Source: Solirubrobacteraceae bacterium
GTDB taxonomy: Bacteria; Actinomycetota; Thermoleophilia; Solirubrobacterales; Solirubrobacteraceae
NCBI GenBank assembly: GCA_024711025.1
Contig: JANJTP010000069.1
Coordinates: forward strand, 1-64,000
Direction of reading: 5' to 3'
DNA: 64,000 bases
Below, piece by piece: positions 7,353 to 18,345 of the stretch (the first letter of the stretch is position 1; each line of letters begins with the position of its first letter). The position numbers were made by a program, and so were the translations under genes. Below the pieces are notes generated by a model. That model did not search any database. It was not told where the DNA came from and was given only the letters and a program-made list of their open reading frames with translations.

Positions 7353-8772
7353 CGCCGAACCTGAGCGCCGGCGGCTGATGGACGAGCCGGCCCGCCGCCT
7401 CCATCCCGCCGGGGTGGTGCTGGAGGCCGCGGGCTCGATCGGCGGGCTCGTCGTTCCCATCGTCGCCGTCGTCCTCCTCGGCGCGAGCGGGGGCGGGCTC
7501 GCCCGCTCGCTCGTCTACGGGCTCGTCGCGCTCGCCGGCGCCGTCGTGCTCGGCATCGCGCGCTGGGCGACGACGACGTTCCACGTCTCGCCCGACGGCA
7601 TCGCGCTGCGAGCCGGGATCCTCTCGCCGGACGAGCGGCTCGTCCCACGCGCGCGGATCCAGGGGGTCGACGTCGTCCAGGGGCCGCTGCATCGACTGCT
7701 CGGGCTGGTCGAGCTGAGGGTTCAGGCGGCCGGCGGCGGGAAGAGCGCCGAGATCGTCCTGCGGGCGCTCGATCCGCGGCAGGCGCGCGAGCTCGGCGCG
7801 CTGCTCGGCCATCCCGTCCACGAGGCCGAGCCGGACGCCCGCTGGCGGATGGGCGCCGGGGACCTGCTCGTCGCGGCGCTCACCGCCCCGCAGGCCGGGA
7901 TCCTGCTGCCGCTGCTCGCCGGCGCCGGGGCCCTCGCCCAGGAGACCGTCCGCGACGGCGGCGGACGGAAGGTGCTCGACCTCGCGCCGGGTGGCCTCGG
8001 GCCGCTGGCGCTGCTGATCGCCGGGCTCGCACTCGCCGCGCTGCTGCTGAGCATCGGCGCCGCGCTCGTCGCGTTCGGCGGCTTCGAAGCGCGGCGCGAG
8101 GGTGGTCTGCTGCGCATCCGCCGCGGGCTCCTGCAGCGCAGCTCCGTGACCGTGCCGCTGGCCCGCGTCCACGCCGTGCGGATAGTCGAAAGCCCCCTGC
8201 GCCAGCCGCTCGGCCTCGCGGCCGTGCGAATCGAGACCGTCGCGCAGGGGGAGGAGCCCGCCGCGGCGCGGACGCTGCTGCCGCTCGTGCGCCGCGCCGA
8301 TCTGACGCACGTGCTGGGGAGCCTGGTGCCCGGACTGGAGCCGCCCGCCGCGCCGCTCGCCGGCCCTCCGCCGCGCGCGCGGCGTCGTTACACCCTCGCG
8401 CCGGCGCTCGCCGGCGCGGCGCTCGGCGGGGCGGCGACGCTCGTCGCGAGCGCCGCGTGGCCCGCGATCGCGCTGCTGACGCTGGGCGGCGTCGCGTACG
8501 GCCTGCGGGCTTACGCGGATGCCGGCTGGCTGCTCGACGGGACGCATGTGACGATTCGCTCACGCCGCGTCGGGCGGGCGACGCTTGTCGCTCGTGCGCG
8601 TCGCCTGCAGGCCGAGAGCCTCACCCGCACGCCGCTGCAGGCGCGGGCAGGGCTCGCGACGCTGGAGATAGCCGTCGGCGCCGGGCGGCGCGCCCGCCTG
8701 CGCCACGTGGAGGCGGACGTCGCGGCGGGGCTGTTCGCCCGCCTGCGGGACCTGGCGATCGGCGTCCGCTGA
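7342..8772 (+). CDS. Large bPH2-domain membrane protein (YdbT-like)
   Basis: A 476-residue partner of the preceding protein. Three bPH2 repeats alternate with pairs of transmembrane helices: FHVSPDGIALRAGILS...VPRARIQGVDVVQG, then a second repeat (RIRRGLLQRSSVTVPLARVHAVRI) and a third, more diverged one (VTIRSRRVGRATLVARARRLQ). Each repeat contains the Arg-Ile/Val-Gln-like strand typical of the family. The ATG at 7342 overlaps the end of the previous gene, so the two are translationally coupled. It ends six bases from the convergent gpmI. Confidence 0.87.
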   Translation: MTADAEPERRRLMDEPARRLHPAGVVLEAAGSIGGLVVPIVAVVLLGASGGGLARSLVYGLVALAGAVVLGIARWATTTFHVSPDGIALRAGILSPDERLVPRARIQGVDVVQGPLHRLLGLVELRVQAAGGGKSAEIVLRALDPRQARELGALLGHPVHEAEPDARWRMGAGDLLVAALTAPQAGILLPLLAGAGALAQETVRDGGGRKVLDLAPGGLGPLALLIAGLALAALLLSIGAALVAFGGFEARREGGLLRIRRGLLQRSSVTVPLARVHAVRIVESPLRQPLGLAAVRIETVAQGEEPAAARTLLPLVRRADLTHVLGSLVPGLEPPAAPLAGPPPRARRRYTLAPALAGAALGGAATLVASAAWPAIALLTLGGVAYGLRAYADAGWLLDGTHVTIRSRRVGRATLVARARRLQAESLTRTPLQARAGLATLEIAVGAGRRARLRHVEADVAAGLFARLRDLAIGVR

Positions 8773-8778
8773 GAGCGA

Positions 8779-10308
8779 TCAGCGCTCGATGAGCGAGCAA
8801 CCGGTCATGCCGGCCGGCTGCTCGATCCCCAGCAGCTCGAGGATCGTCGGCGCGACGTCCGCGAGGACCCCGCCGTCGCGCAGGCGAAGGCCGTCGGCCG
8901 TGACGATGCACGGCACCGGGCTCAGCGAGTGGGCCGTGTTCGGTGAGCCGTCGTCGTTGAGCATGTGGTCGGCGTTGCCGTGGTCGGCGGTGATCAGCAG
9001 CACCCCGCCGCTCTCGCGCACCGCGCGCACGACGTCGTCCAGACACGAGTCGACGGTCTCGATCGCCTGCACCGCCGCGGGGATCACCCCGGTGTGGCCG
9101 ACCATGTCGGCGTTGGCGAAGTTGATGATCCCGAAGCGCGGGCGCTCCTCGCGCCAGGCGCTCACGAAGGCGTCGGTGGCCTCGCGGGCGCTCATCTGCG
9201 GCTTGTGGTCGTAGGTCGGCACATCGCGCGGCGAGGCGACCAGCTCGCGCCGCTCACCCTCTTCGGGCGCCTCCTCCCCGCCACCGAAGAAGTACGTCAC
9301 GTGCGGGTACTTCTCCGTCTCGGCGACGTGCAGCTGGCGGCCGCCGGCCTGCGCGATCACGCGTGGCAGGGTGATCGACGGGCGCTCCGGCCGGAAGGCG
9401 ACCGGATAGGGCCAGCCCTCCTCGTACTCGGTCAGGCAGGCGTAGCGCCGAATCGGGTCGGCGCCGCCGCGGTCGACCTCGTCGAAGCCCGGCTCGGCCA
9501 GCGCGCGCGAGATCTCCCGCATCCGGTCCGGCCGGAAGTTGAACGCGACGACGCTGTCGCCCGGCCGGATCCGAGCCTCGGCGCCGACCGTCGTCGGAAC
9601 GATGAACTCGTCGGTCTCGCCGCGCTCGTAGGCGTCGCGTGCCGCCGCGGGAGCGACGTCCACATGGTGCTCCGCGCGGCCGTGGACGAGCAGGTCGTAG
9701 GCCCGCTGCACGCGCTCCCAGCGCCGGTCGCGGTCCATCGCGAAGTAGCGGCCGACGACCGTCCCGATGCGCGCGTTGCCGGCGGTAGCGCACCAGTCCT
9801 CGAGCTGCGCGAGGTACGCCTCCCCCCCGGTCGGCGAGGTGTCGCGCCCGTCGGTGAAGGCGTGGACGACGAGGTCCGCGACGGCGAGGTCGCGTCCGAG
9901 GCGGATCAGCGCCTCGATGTGCCGCCAGCCGGAGTGCACGCCACCGTCGCTGACCAGGCCGATCAGATGCACGCGCTGCGCGCCGCGAAGCGCGTCGCGC
10001 AGCACCGGGCTCTCGTCGAGCACGCCGTCGGCGACGGCGTCGTCGATCCGCGTCAGGTCCTGGCGCACGACCGAGCCGGCGCCGAGGTTGAGGTGGCCGA
10101 CCTCGCTGTTGCCCATCTGGCCGTCGGGCAGGCCGACGGCGCGCCCGCAGGCGGTCAGCCGCGCATGCGGGTGGCGTTGCCAGAGCTCGTCGAAGACCGG
10201 CGTCGCGGCGAGCGAGACCGCGTTGCCCGGGCCGGGCGGCGCGAGCCCCCAGCCGTCGAGCACGACGAGCGCCGCGCTCGGCGCCGGCAGGCCCGCGGCG
10301 CCCGACAT
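8779..10308 (-). CDS. gpmI: 2,3-bisphosphoglycerate-independent phosphoglycerate mutase
   Basis: Interconverts 3- and 2-phosphoglycerate in glycolysis using two manganese ions. It is 509 residues, normal for iPGM. The phosphorylated Ser lies in MGNSEVGH (Ser68), after the metal-binding LVVLDGWG. Other family signatures are FNFRPDRMREI, FTDGRDTSP, FANADMVGHTG and TADHGNADHM near the C-terminus. Its ATG shares one base with the TGA of tpiA (TGATG), so it is the last gene of a gap-pgk-tpiA-gpmI operon. Confidence 0.97.
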   Translation of the reverse strand: MSGAAGLPAPSAALVVLDGWGLAPPGPGNAVSLAATPVFDELWQRHPHARLTACGRAVGLPDGQMGNSEVGHLNLGAGSVVRQDLTRIDDAVADGVLDESPVLRDALRGAQRVHLIGLVSDGGVHSGWRHIEALIRLGRDLAVADLVVHAFTDGRDTSPTGGEAYLAQLEDWCATAGNARIGTVVGRYFAMDRDRRWERVQRAYDLLVHGRAEHHVDVAPAAARDAYERGETDEFIVPTTVGAEARIRPGDSVVAFNFRPDRMREISRALAEPGFDEVDRGGADPIRRYACLTEYEEGWPYPVAFRPERPSITLPRVIAQAGGRQLHVAETEKYPHVTYFFGGGEEAPEEGERRELVASPRDVPTYDHKPQMSAREATDAFVSAWREERPRFGIINFANADMVGHTGVIPAAVQAIETVDSCLDDVVRAVRESGGVLLITADHGNADHMLNDDGSPNTAHSLSPVPCIVTADGLRLRDGGVLADVAPTILELLGIEQPAGMTGCSLIER

Positions 10309-11072
10309 CAGGCGCGCGCCGCCTCGACGATCGCCGCGAACGACGCCGGCTCGAGCGAGGCGCCGCCGACGAGCGCGCCGTCGACGTCCTCCAGCGCGAG
10401 CAGCTCGGCGGCGTTGTCGGGCTTGACGCTGCCGCCGTACTGGATGCGGATCGCGGCGCCGGCGTCGGCGTCGATGCCGGCGACGAGCGAGCGGACGAAC
10501 GCGCAGGCCTCCTGGGCCTGCTCCGGCGTCGCGACCTTGCCGGTGCCGATCGCCCAGATCGGCTCGTAGGCGATGACGACCTCGGCGAGCCGCTCACGGG
10601 GCACCTCGGCGAGATCGGTCTCGACCTGCCGACGGAGCTTCGCCTCGGTCTCGCCGCCGTCGCGCTCGGCCTCGGTCTCACCGACGCAGAGGATCGGGAT
10701 CAACCCCGCCTCGAGCGCGGCCGGCACCTTCTCGGCCAGCGCGGCGTCGCTCTCGCCGAACAGCTCGCGGCGCTCGGAGTGGCCGAGCACGACGCCGTGG
10801 ACGTCCAGCTCGGTCAGCATCGCCGCGCTCACCTCGCCGGTGAACGCGCCGCTCGGCGCCTGATGCATGTTCTGGGCGAAGACCTGAGCCCGGGAGCCGC
10901 GGGTCGAGTCGACCATCGCGCCGAGCGCCGTGAACGGCACGCAGATCGCGACGTCGACCCCGTCGGCAGACGAGACGCGCGGCAACAGCCCGGAGATGAA
11001 CATCTCGGCCTCCGCGACGGTCTTGTGCATCTTCCAGTTGCCCGCTACGAACGGGATTCGTCCCTGACTCAC
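10308..11072 (-). CDS. tpiA: Triose-phosphate isomerase
   Basis: Interconverts dihydroxyacetone phosphate and glyceraldehyde 3-phosphate. 254 residues. The N-terminal FVAGNWKMHK carries the catalytic Lys, LGHSERRELFGE the electrophilic His, and VIAYEPIWAIGTG the catalytic Glu with the mobile loop; IQYGGSVKPDN near the end is the phosphate-binding region. The start is a GTG at 11072 overlapping the pgk TGA as GTGA, giving tight coupling to pgk. Confidence 0.97.
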   Translation of the reverse strand: MSQGRIPFVAGNWKMHKTVAEAEMFISGLLPRVSSADGVDVAICVPFTALGAMVDSTRGSRAQVFAQNMHQAPSGAFTGEVSAAMLTELDVHGVVLGHSERRELFGESDAALAEKVPAALEAGLIPILCVGETEAERDGGETEAKLRRQVETDLAEVPRERLAEVVIAYEPIWAIGTGKVATPEQAQEACAFVRSLVAGIDADAGAAIRIQYGGSVKPDNAAELLALEDVDGALVGGASLEPASFAAIVEAARA

Positions 11073-12241
11073 GACAACGCCTCCACACCCGGCAGGGTCT
11101 TGCCTTCGACGAGCTCGAGCGTGGCACCCCCGCCGGTCGAGAGGTGCGTCACCCGGTCCTCGAGCCCGAAGAGCGTGAGCGCGGCGGCGCTGTCGCCGCC
11201 GCCCACGACCGTCGTGCCGGGGCAGTCCGCGACCGCCTCGGCGACCGCGCGGGTGCCCCCGCTGAACGGCTCCAGCTCGAACGCGCCCATCGGCCCGTTC
11301 CAGAACACCGAGCCGGCGGCGCGGATCTCGGCGCCGTAGGCCTGCGCCGTGCGCGGGCCCACGTCGAGGCCCATCCAGCCGTCGGGCACGTCGACGCCGT
11401 CCAGCTCGCGGCGCCGCGCGTCGGCCGCGAAGCGCTCGCCGAGCACGAGATCGCTCGGCAGCAGCAGATGCCGGCCACGCGCCTGCGCGTCGGCGAGCAC
11501 GCGGCGCGCGGGCTCCATGTCCTCCTCCGCGCACAGCGAGTCGCCGACCGCGTGTCCCTGGGCCTTGAGGAACGGGAAGCACATCGCACCGCCGACCAGC
11601 ACGACGTCGGCGCGCTCGAGGAACGCGTCCAGCACGCCGATCTTGTCGCTCACCTTCGCGCCGCCGACGATCGCCACCAGCGGGCGCGGCGGGTCGGCGA
11701 GGATCGCCCCGATCGTCTCGACCTCGCGCTGCAGCAGCAGCCCCGCGGCGCTCGGCGAGAGATGCGCGACGATGCCGACGTTCGAGGCATGGGCTCGGTG
11801 GGCGACGCCGAACGCGTCGTCGACGTACGCCTCCGCGAGCCGCCCGTAGGCGGTCGCCAGGTCGGGGTCGTTCTTCGTCTCCCCCGGCTCGAAGCGCACG
11901 TTCTCGAGCATCAGCACGTCGCCCGGCGAAAGGTTGCGAGCGTACGCCTCGACCTGCTCGCCGACGACGCCCGGAGCGAGCGTCACGTCCCAGCCGGTCA
12001 GCTCCGCCAGACGGTCGGCGGCCGGACGCAGCGAGAACGCCGCGTCCACCCCCTTCGGCCGGCCGAGGTGCGCCGCCAGCACCAGCGCGCAGCCCTCGCC
12101 GCGCAGCCGCTCGAGCGTCGGCAGGGCCGCGCGGATCCGCGTGTCGTCGGTGATCCGGCGCTCGGCGTCGAGCGGGACGTTGAAGTCCACGCGGACGAAG
12201 ACGCGCCGACCCGCCAGGTCGACGTCGGCGAGGGTGCGCAT
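11069..12241 (-). CDS. pgk: Phosphoglycerate kinase
   Basis: Transfers phosphate from 1,3-bisphosphoglycerate to ADP. 390 residues from the ATG at 12241, the normal bacterial length. Signatures include VFVRVDFNVPLD, the substrate-binding AAHLGRPKG, MLENVRFEPGE, GGAKVSDKIGVL, FWNGPMGAFE and the nucleotide-binding GGGDSAAAL. It lies 14 bp after gap and overlaps tpiA by four bases. Confidence 0.97.
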   Translation of the reverse strand: MRTLADVDLAGRRVFVRVDFNVPLDAERRITDDTRIRAALPTLERLRGEGCALVLAAHLGRPKGVDAAFSLRPAADRLAELTGWDVTLAPGVVGEQVEAYARNLSPGDVLMLENVRFEPGETKNDPDLATAYGRLAEAYVDDAFGVAHRAHASNVGIVAHLSPSAAGLLLQREVETIGAILADPPRPLVAIVGGAKVSDKIGVLDAFLERADVVLVGGAMCFPFLKAQGHAVGDSLCAEEDMEPARRVLADAQARGRHLLLPSDLVLGERFAADARRRELDGVDVPDGWMGLDVGPRTAQAYGAEIRAAGSVFWNGPMGAFELEPFSGGTRAVAEAVADCPGTTVVGGGDSAAALTLFGLEDRVTHLSTGGGATLELVEGKTLPGVEALS

Positions 12242-12255
12242 CGCGGTGCTCGCTC

Positions 12256-14430
<2,175 letters not shown>

Positions 14431-16335
14431 CTATGGACGCGGACGGCGAAGGAAGGCGTGCAGGTCGCGGGCGACCTTCCCGGGCAGGCCCGGAACGCCC
14501 TCGAGCTCCTCGCGGCTGGCGGCGAGCACCGCGTCCGGCGAGCCGAAGCGCTGCAGCAGCGCCCGCTTGCGCGCCGGCCCGATGCCGGGGAAGCCGTCGA
14601 GCACCGAGGCGGTGAGCGCCTTGTCGCGTCGTGCGCGGTGGTGCGAGACGGCGAAGCGGTGGGCCTCGTCGCGCACCCGCTGGAGGAGCTGCAGCGCCGG
14701 CCTGTCGTGCCCGATCACGATCGGCGCGGCGCGCTCGGGCACGAAGACCTCCTCGATCCGCTTCGCCAACGAGACGACGGCGACCCCGTGCTCGAGCGCG
14801 TCGCGCAGCTCGCCGAGGCCGGCGGCGAGCTGCCCCTTGCCGCCGTCGATCACGATCAGGTTCGGCAGCGTCGCGAACGACTCGTCGTAGGCGGGGTCGT
14901 GCGGGCTCAGCTCGCGCTGGGCGTCCCAGCTGCGCATCCGCCGCCCGAGCACCTCCCGCATCGCCGCGAAGTCGTCGGGCACCCCGTCCTCGAGCCCGCG
15001 GATCGTGAACTTGCGGTAGTCGCCGCGCTTCGGAGCGCCGCCCTCGAAGACGACCATCGACGCGACGGTGTTCGTCCCCATCAGGTTCGAGATGTCGTAG
15101 CACTCGATCCGCAGCGGCAGCGCGTCGAGGCGGAGCTCCTCCTGGAGCTCGTCAAGCGCCTCCACGCGCTGCTGACGGGTGCGCTCGGCCTTGAGCCGCT
15201 CGGTGTCGAGCGCGAGCGCGGCGTTGCGCTCGGCGAGCTCGAGGATCCGCCGCTTGTCGCCCCGCTCCGGCGCCCTGACCTCGACCGCGGTGCCGCGCCG
15301 CTCGCCGAGCGCGAGCCCGAGCGTCTCGCGCTCGTGCTCCGCGATCTCGCCCTGGACCACGACCTGCGGCGGTATCGACGCGCGGTCCGCGTAGTACTGC
15401 GCGACGAACTCGAGCGCAACCTCGCCGACGTCGAGCTCGCCCTCGTTGCGCAGGTAGAACGACTGGCGGTCGGCAAGCACGCCGTCGCGGACCTGGAGCA
15501 CCTGGGCGTTGGCGTCCGCGCCGTCGACCGCGACCGCGACGACGTCGACGCTGCCGACGGCCTCGTTGGCGATCCGCTGGCGCTGCAGCAGCGAGCGGAT
15601 CGCCCGCAGTCGATTGCGCTCGCGCGCGGCCTGCTCGTACTCCTGTGCCTGCGCGGCGGCGCGCATCCGCGCCTCGATGTCGTGCTCGATCTCTCGGTAG
15701 CGGCCGGAGAGGAACGCGATCGCCCCCTCGACGCCCTCGCGGTACTCCTCGACGCTGACGTAGCCGACGCACGGGGCTCCGCAGCGATCGATGTGGTAGT
15801 CGAGGCACGGCGATCCAGACCGCCGTCCGGGCTCCGCGCCCTGGCACGAGCGGAGCTGGAAGACCTTGCCGAGCACGTCGAGCGTCTGGCGGGTGCGCTT
15901 GGCGTTCGAGTAGGGGCCGAAATAGCGCCGCCCGCGGCGGTGGCGCTCGCGGGTGAAGTAGGCGCGCGGAAACGGCTCGTCGGTCGAGATCGCGATGTAG
16001 GGGTAGCTCTTGTCGTCGCGCAGCCGGATGTTGAAACGCGGCTGGTGGCGCTTGATCAGGTTCTGCTCGGCCAGCAGCGCCTCGGCCTCGCTGGCGAGCA
16101 GCAGGAAGTCGATCGAGTCGGCGAGCGCGACCATCTCGGTGTCGCCGCGGGTGACGGGATTCGAGAAGTGGCTGGCGACGCGCTGGCGTAGCGAGCGGGC
16201 CTTGCCGACGTAGAGCACCTCGCCGTCGATGCCGCGGAACAGGTAGACGCCCGGCCCGTTCGGCAGCGCCCGCCGCTGCGCTCGCAGGCGCTGATCCCGG
16301 CTCTCGGCGAGGCTGCTGTCGGGCTCGACGGCCAC
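14431..16335 (-). CDS. uvrC: Excinuclease ABC subunit C
   Basis: Makes both incisions in nucleotide excision repair. 634 residues. Domains in order: GIY-YIG nuclease (GPGVYLFRGIDGEVLYVGKA, about 28-47); a Cys cluster (SCQGAEPG...SPCLDYHIDRCGAPCVG) fitting the UvrC iron-sulphur site; a UVR motif (about 215-245); the RNase H-like C-terminal nuclease (IECYDISNLMGTNTVASMVV); and a tandem helix-hairpin-helix (GFPGIGPARKRALLQRFGS, EGVPGLPGKVA). It is followed closely by rapZ. Confidence 0.97.
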   Translation of the reverse strand: MAVEPDSSLAESRDQRLRAQRRALPNGPGVYLFRGIDGEVLYVGKARSLRQRVASHFSNPVTRGDTEMVALADSIDFLLLASEAEALLAEQNLIKRHQPRFNIRLRDDKSYPYIAISTDEPFPRAYFTRERHRRGRRYFGPYSNAKRTRQTLDVLGKVFQLRSCQGAEPGRRSGSPCLDYHIDRCGAPCVGYVSVEEYREGVEGAIAFLSGRYREIEHDIEARMRAAAQAQEYEQAARERNRLRAIRSLLQRQRIANEAVGSVDVVAVAVDGADANAQVLQVRDGVLADRQSFYLRNEGELDVGEVALEFVAQYYADRASIPPQVVVQGEIAEHERETLGLALGERRGTAVEVRAPERGDKRRILELAERNAALALDTERLKAERTRQQRVEALDELQEELRLDALPLRIECYDISNLMGTNTVASMVVFEGGAPKRGDYRKFTIRGLEDGVPDDFAAMREVLGRRMRSWDAQRELSPHDPAYDESFATLPNLIVIDGGKGQLAAGLGELRDALEHGVAVVSLAKRIEEVFVPERAAPIVIGHDRPALQLLQRVRDEAHRFAVSHHRARRDKALTASVLDGFPGIGPARKRALLQRFGSPDAVLAASREELEGVPGLPGKVARDLHAFLRRPRP

Positions 16336-16380
16336 GCGGTCGAGGATAGGCGCGGGCGGGGTGGGCCGAGCGGAGGGGGC

Positions 16381-16408
16381 GGGCGATCGCGGGCGGGCGA
16401 TCGCGGGC
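16381..16408. repeat. Tandem duplication of a 14-bp palindromic unit
   Basis: GGGCGATCGCGGGC occurs twice in direct succession in the 80-bp gap between the thioesterase stop and uvrC. Each copy contains GCGATCGC, an 8-bp palindrome. No function is evident; slippage or a small regulatory site are both possible. Confidence 0.6.
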
Positions 16409-16416
16409 GGGGGCTG

Positions 16417-16836
16417 TCAGGCAGCGGTGGCGTAGGGCTCGAGAGCGGCGCGGATCGCGGCCGGGATCGGCGTCTTGCGCCAGGTCTTGGCGTCGACGAA
16501 GACATGGCGAAGCTCGCCCTCGACGAGCAGCTCGCCGGCGCGCAGCGCTCGCAGCGTCGTCGTCATCGCGGTGTTGCCGAGCCGTTCGACGCGTGCCTCC
16601 AGCGTGAGCCGCTCGTCGAAGCGGGCCGGGGCACGGAAGCGAACCGTCGCCTCGCCGACGACGAAGTCGACGCGGTGCGTGTCCGGCAGGTCGCGATACG
16701 CGTTCTCCCCGAGCGCATCACGCAGCAGCTCGACCATCGTCATGTCGAAGTACGCGAGCCAGTGGGCGTTGAAGACGATGCCCTGCGGGTCGCACTCGTG
16801 GTAGCGCACGCGGAACGACCATGTGAAGGGGGCCAT
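16417..16836 (-). CDS. YbgC-like acyl-CoA thioesterase (hotdog fold)
   Basis: A 139-residue single hotdog-domain protein. RYHECDPQGIVFNAHWLAYFD near the N-terminus contains the catalytic Asp of 4HBT/YbgC enzymes, followed by the typical long helix. The family hydrolyses acyl-CoA thioesters, and substrate range cannot be read from the sequence. It precedes uvrC on the same strand by about 80 bp and may be cotranscribed. Confidence 0.88.
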   Translation of the reverse strand: MAPFTWSFRVRYHECDPQGIVFNAHWLAYFDMTMVELLRDALGENAYRDLPDTHRVDFVVGEATVRFRAPARFDERLTLEARVERLGNTAMTTTLRALRAGELLVEGELRHVFVDAKTWRKTPIPAAIRAALEPYATAA

Positions 16837-16873
16837 GGCAGCAGTCTGCCGGGCGGCGCGCGGGAGGGCGGCC

Positions 16874-18196
16874 TCATCGCACGAGCCTCACAGGCGGTCC
16901 CGTGCCGACGAGCCCGCCGACGCCGCGCGCGAGGGCGATGACGCGCTGGACGTAGGCCTGTGTCTCGGCAAGCGGCGGCACGCACCAGCACGCCGCCACC
17001 CGGCCCGGCCCGGCGTTGTACGCGGCAAGCGCGAGGGGCACGGAGCCGAAGCGCCTCAGGAGCGCGCTCATCATGCGCGCCTGCGCGTCGATCGCGGCCT
17101 CGGGATCGAACGGATCGCGCAGGCCGTACGCACGCGCCGTGGCGGGCATGAACTGTGCGATCCCCCGCGCGCCGGCCGCGGAGACCGCGCCGGGGTCGAA
17201 GCCCGACTCCTGCTGCAGCTGCGCCGCGAGCAGCGCGGCGCCGACGCTCCAGCGGATCGCGGCGCGACGGATCGGCTCGGCATAGCGAGCCGGCACGAAC
17301 GCGGGCACAGCGGCGTCCGACGGCTGCGGCCCGAAGCCGACCGAGCGTGTGCCGGCCGAGCCGCCCAGGCCCAGATGCCACGGCTCCCACGAGTAGCGAC
17401 GGACGAAGCCGAAGCGACCGGCGTTGACCGCAAGCCAGCCGTAAGCCGAGGGCGGCCCGAGGTCGAGCTCGGTGCCGAGCCGGTGGAGCGAGCGCCCGGG
17501 CGGCGCGACCCAGCGTGGATCGGGGCGGGCGGCGAACAGCCTCCCCTGCTCGGCGTCGGTGCGAAAGGCGCTGACCACGACGAGCGCGTGGCCGGCTCGG
17601 CGTGCGGCCGCCGCGAGTCGATCGAACGCGAGCGCGACGTCGGGGCGCATCGGCTTGCCCTGGCGCTCGGCGAACGGCCCCGGGTACTCGCCGTCGCCGA
17701 TCGGCATCGCCAGCGGCGCGATCTGCGCCTGCGCGTTGGCGCGCCCGCGCAGCCATCGCCCGCCCGGAACGGGGATCGGGTCGCTGACCGTGACCGTCAC
17801 CCGATCGGGAAGCTCGCCGCCCGAGAGCCGTACGACGACGCGTTGCGCGCCGTTGCGCAGCGCGGCCCGCCGCGCGACGCTCCGCGCCAGATCGAGGTAG
17901 TCCGCGGGCGCGATGTGGCGAGGCGAGCGAGGGGTCTCGAGCGCTCGCGGGCGCGCGTCGAGCAGCGCCTTCGCGCCGGCCAGGGCGGCGAGGTCGGCCG
18001 CCCGCTGACGGTTGGAGTGGGCGCCGAGCGCCGCGGCCAGCAGTGCCAGTGCGATGGCTCCGGCGAGAATCACGAGCGCTCCGCCGAGCAGCGCGACGAG
18101 CGCCTGGCCGCTCTCGGCGTCTCGGCGACGTATGGAGCCCGACCCGTGGGGAGCTTGCGCCCGGACGCAACCGCCGCGACCGAAGCGACGGCGCAT
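16874..18196 (-). CDS. TadG-like anchor fused to VanY carboxypeptidase and lytic transglycosylase
   Basis: A 440-residue, three-part envelope protein. Residues about 26-75 are a TadE/TadG-like N-terminus (DAESGQALVALLGGALVIL, one membrane helix, then SNRQRAADLAALAGAKAL). Residues about 165-280 are a D-Ala-D-Ala carboxypeptidase of the VanY/M15 type, with zinc ligands His238 and Asp245 (SLHRLGTELDL) and His274 with Glu271 (EPWHLG). Residues about 305-420 are an SLT lytic transglycosylase with catalytic Glu330 (QQESGF), GIAQFMPATA and AYNAGPGRV. No ATG/GTG lies close before the TadG-like part, so the likely start is an ATG at 18196 inside a 63-bp tandem repeat (a second one 63 bp upstream is equally possible). 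Probably clears peptidoglycan for the pseudopilin apparatus encoded upstream (inference). Confidence 0.85.
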   Translation of the reverse strand: MRRRFGRGGCVRAQAPHGSGSIRRRDAESGQALVALLGGALVILAGAIALALLAAALGAHSNRQRAADLAALAGAKALLDARPRALETPRSPRHIAPADYLDLARSVARRAALRNGAQRVVVRLSGGELPDRVTVTVSDPIPVPGGRWLRGRANAQAQIAPLAMPIGDGEYPGPFAERQGKPMRPDVALAFDRLAAAARRAGHALVVVSAFRTDAEQGRLFAARPDPRWVAPPGRSLHRLGTELDLGPPSAYGWLAVNAGRFGFVRRYSWEPWHLGLGGSAGTRSVGFGPQPSDAAVPAFVPARYAEPIRRAAIRWSVGAALLAAQLQQESGFDPGAVSAAGARGIAQFMPATARAYGLRDPFDPEAAIDAQARMMSALLRRFGSVPLALAAYNAGPGRVAACWCVPPLAETQAYVQRVIALARGVGGLVGTGPPVRLVR

Positions 18197-18310
18197 GCAG
18201 AGGCGACCGGCGCGACCGCAAACCCGGACGCAACCGCCGCGACCGAAGCGACGGCGCATGCAGAAGCGACCGCCGCGACCGCAGACCCAGAAGCGACCGC
18301 CGCGACCGCA
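18161..18310. repeat. 63-bp tandem repeat, two copies plus a partial third
   Basis: Unit 1 is 18161-18223 and unit 2 is 18224-18286, nearly identical; a partial third follows to about 18310. Each full unit carries a CAT, an ATG for the minus-strand TadG-VanY-SLT gene, so copy number would change which start is used or the length of a basic Arg/Gly/Cys-rich N-terminus. Read on the plus strand the repeat gives an Ala/Thr/Glu-rich peptide, but that frame is antisense to the real gene. Confidence 0.85.
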
Positions 18311-18345
18311 TGAGCCGACCCCGCAGCGCGCTGCGCGCCGTCCCG

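Noticed and set aside
14458-16191. Long plus-strand open frame opposite uvrC
   Set aside because: Mirror of a clearly conserved gene, with no recognisable domain.
18121-18310. The 63-bp repeat as a CRISPR array or a Thr/Ala-rich surface protein
   Set aside because: There are no spacers between units, and the plus-strand frame is antisense to conserved VanY and SLT domains.
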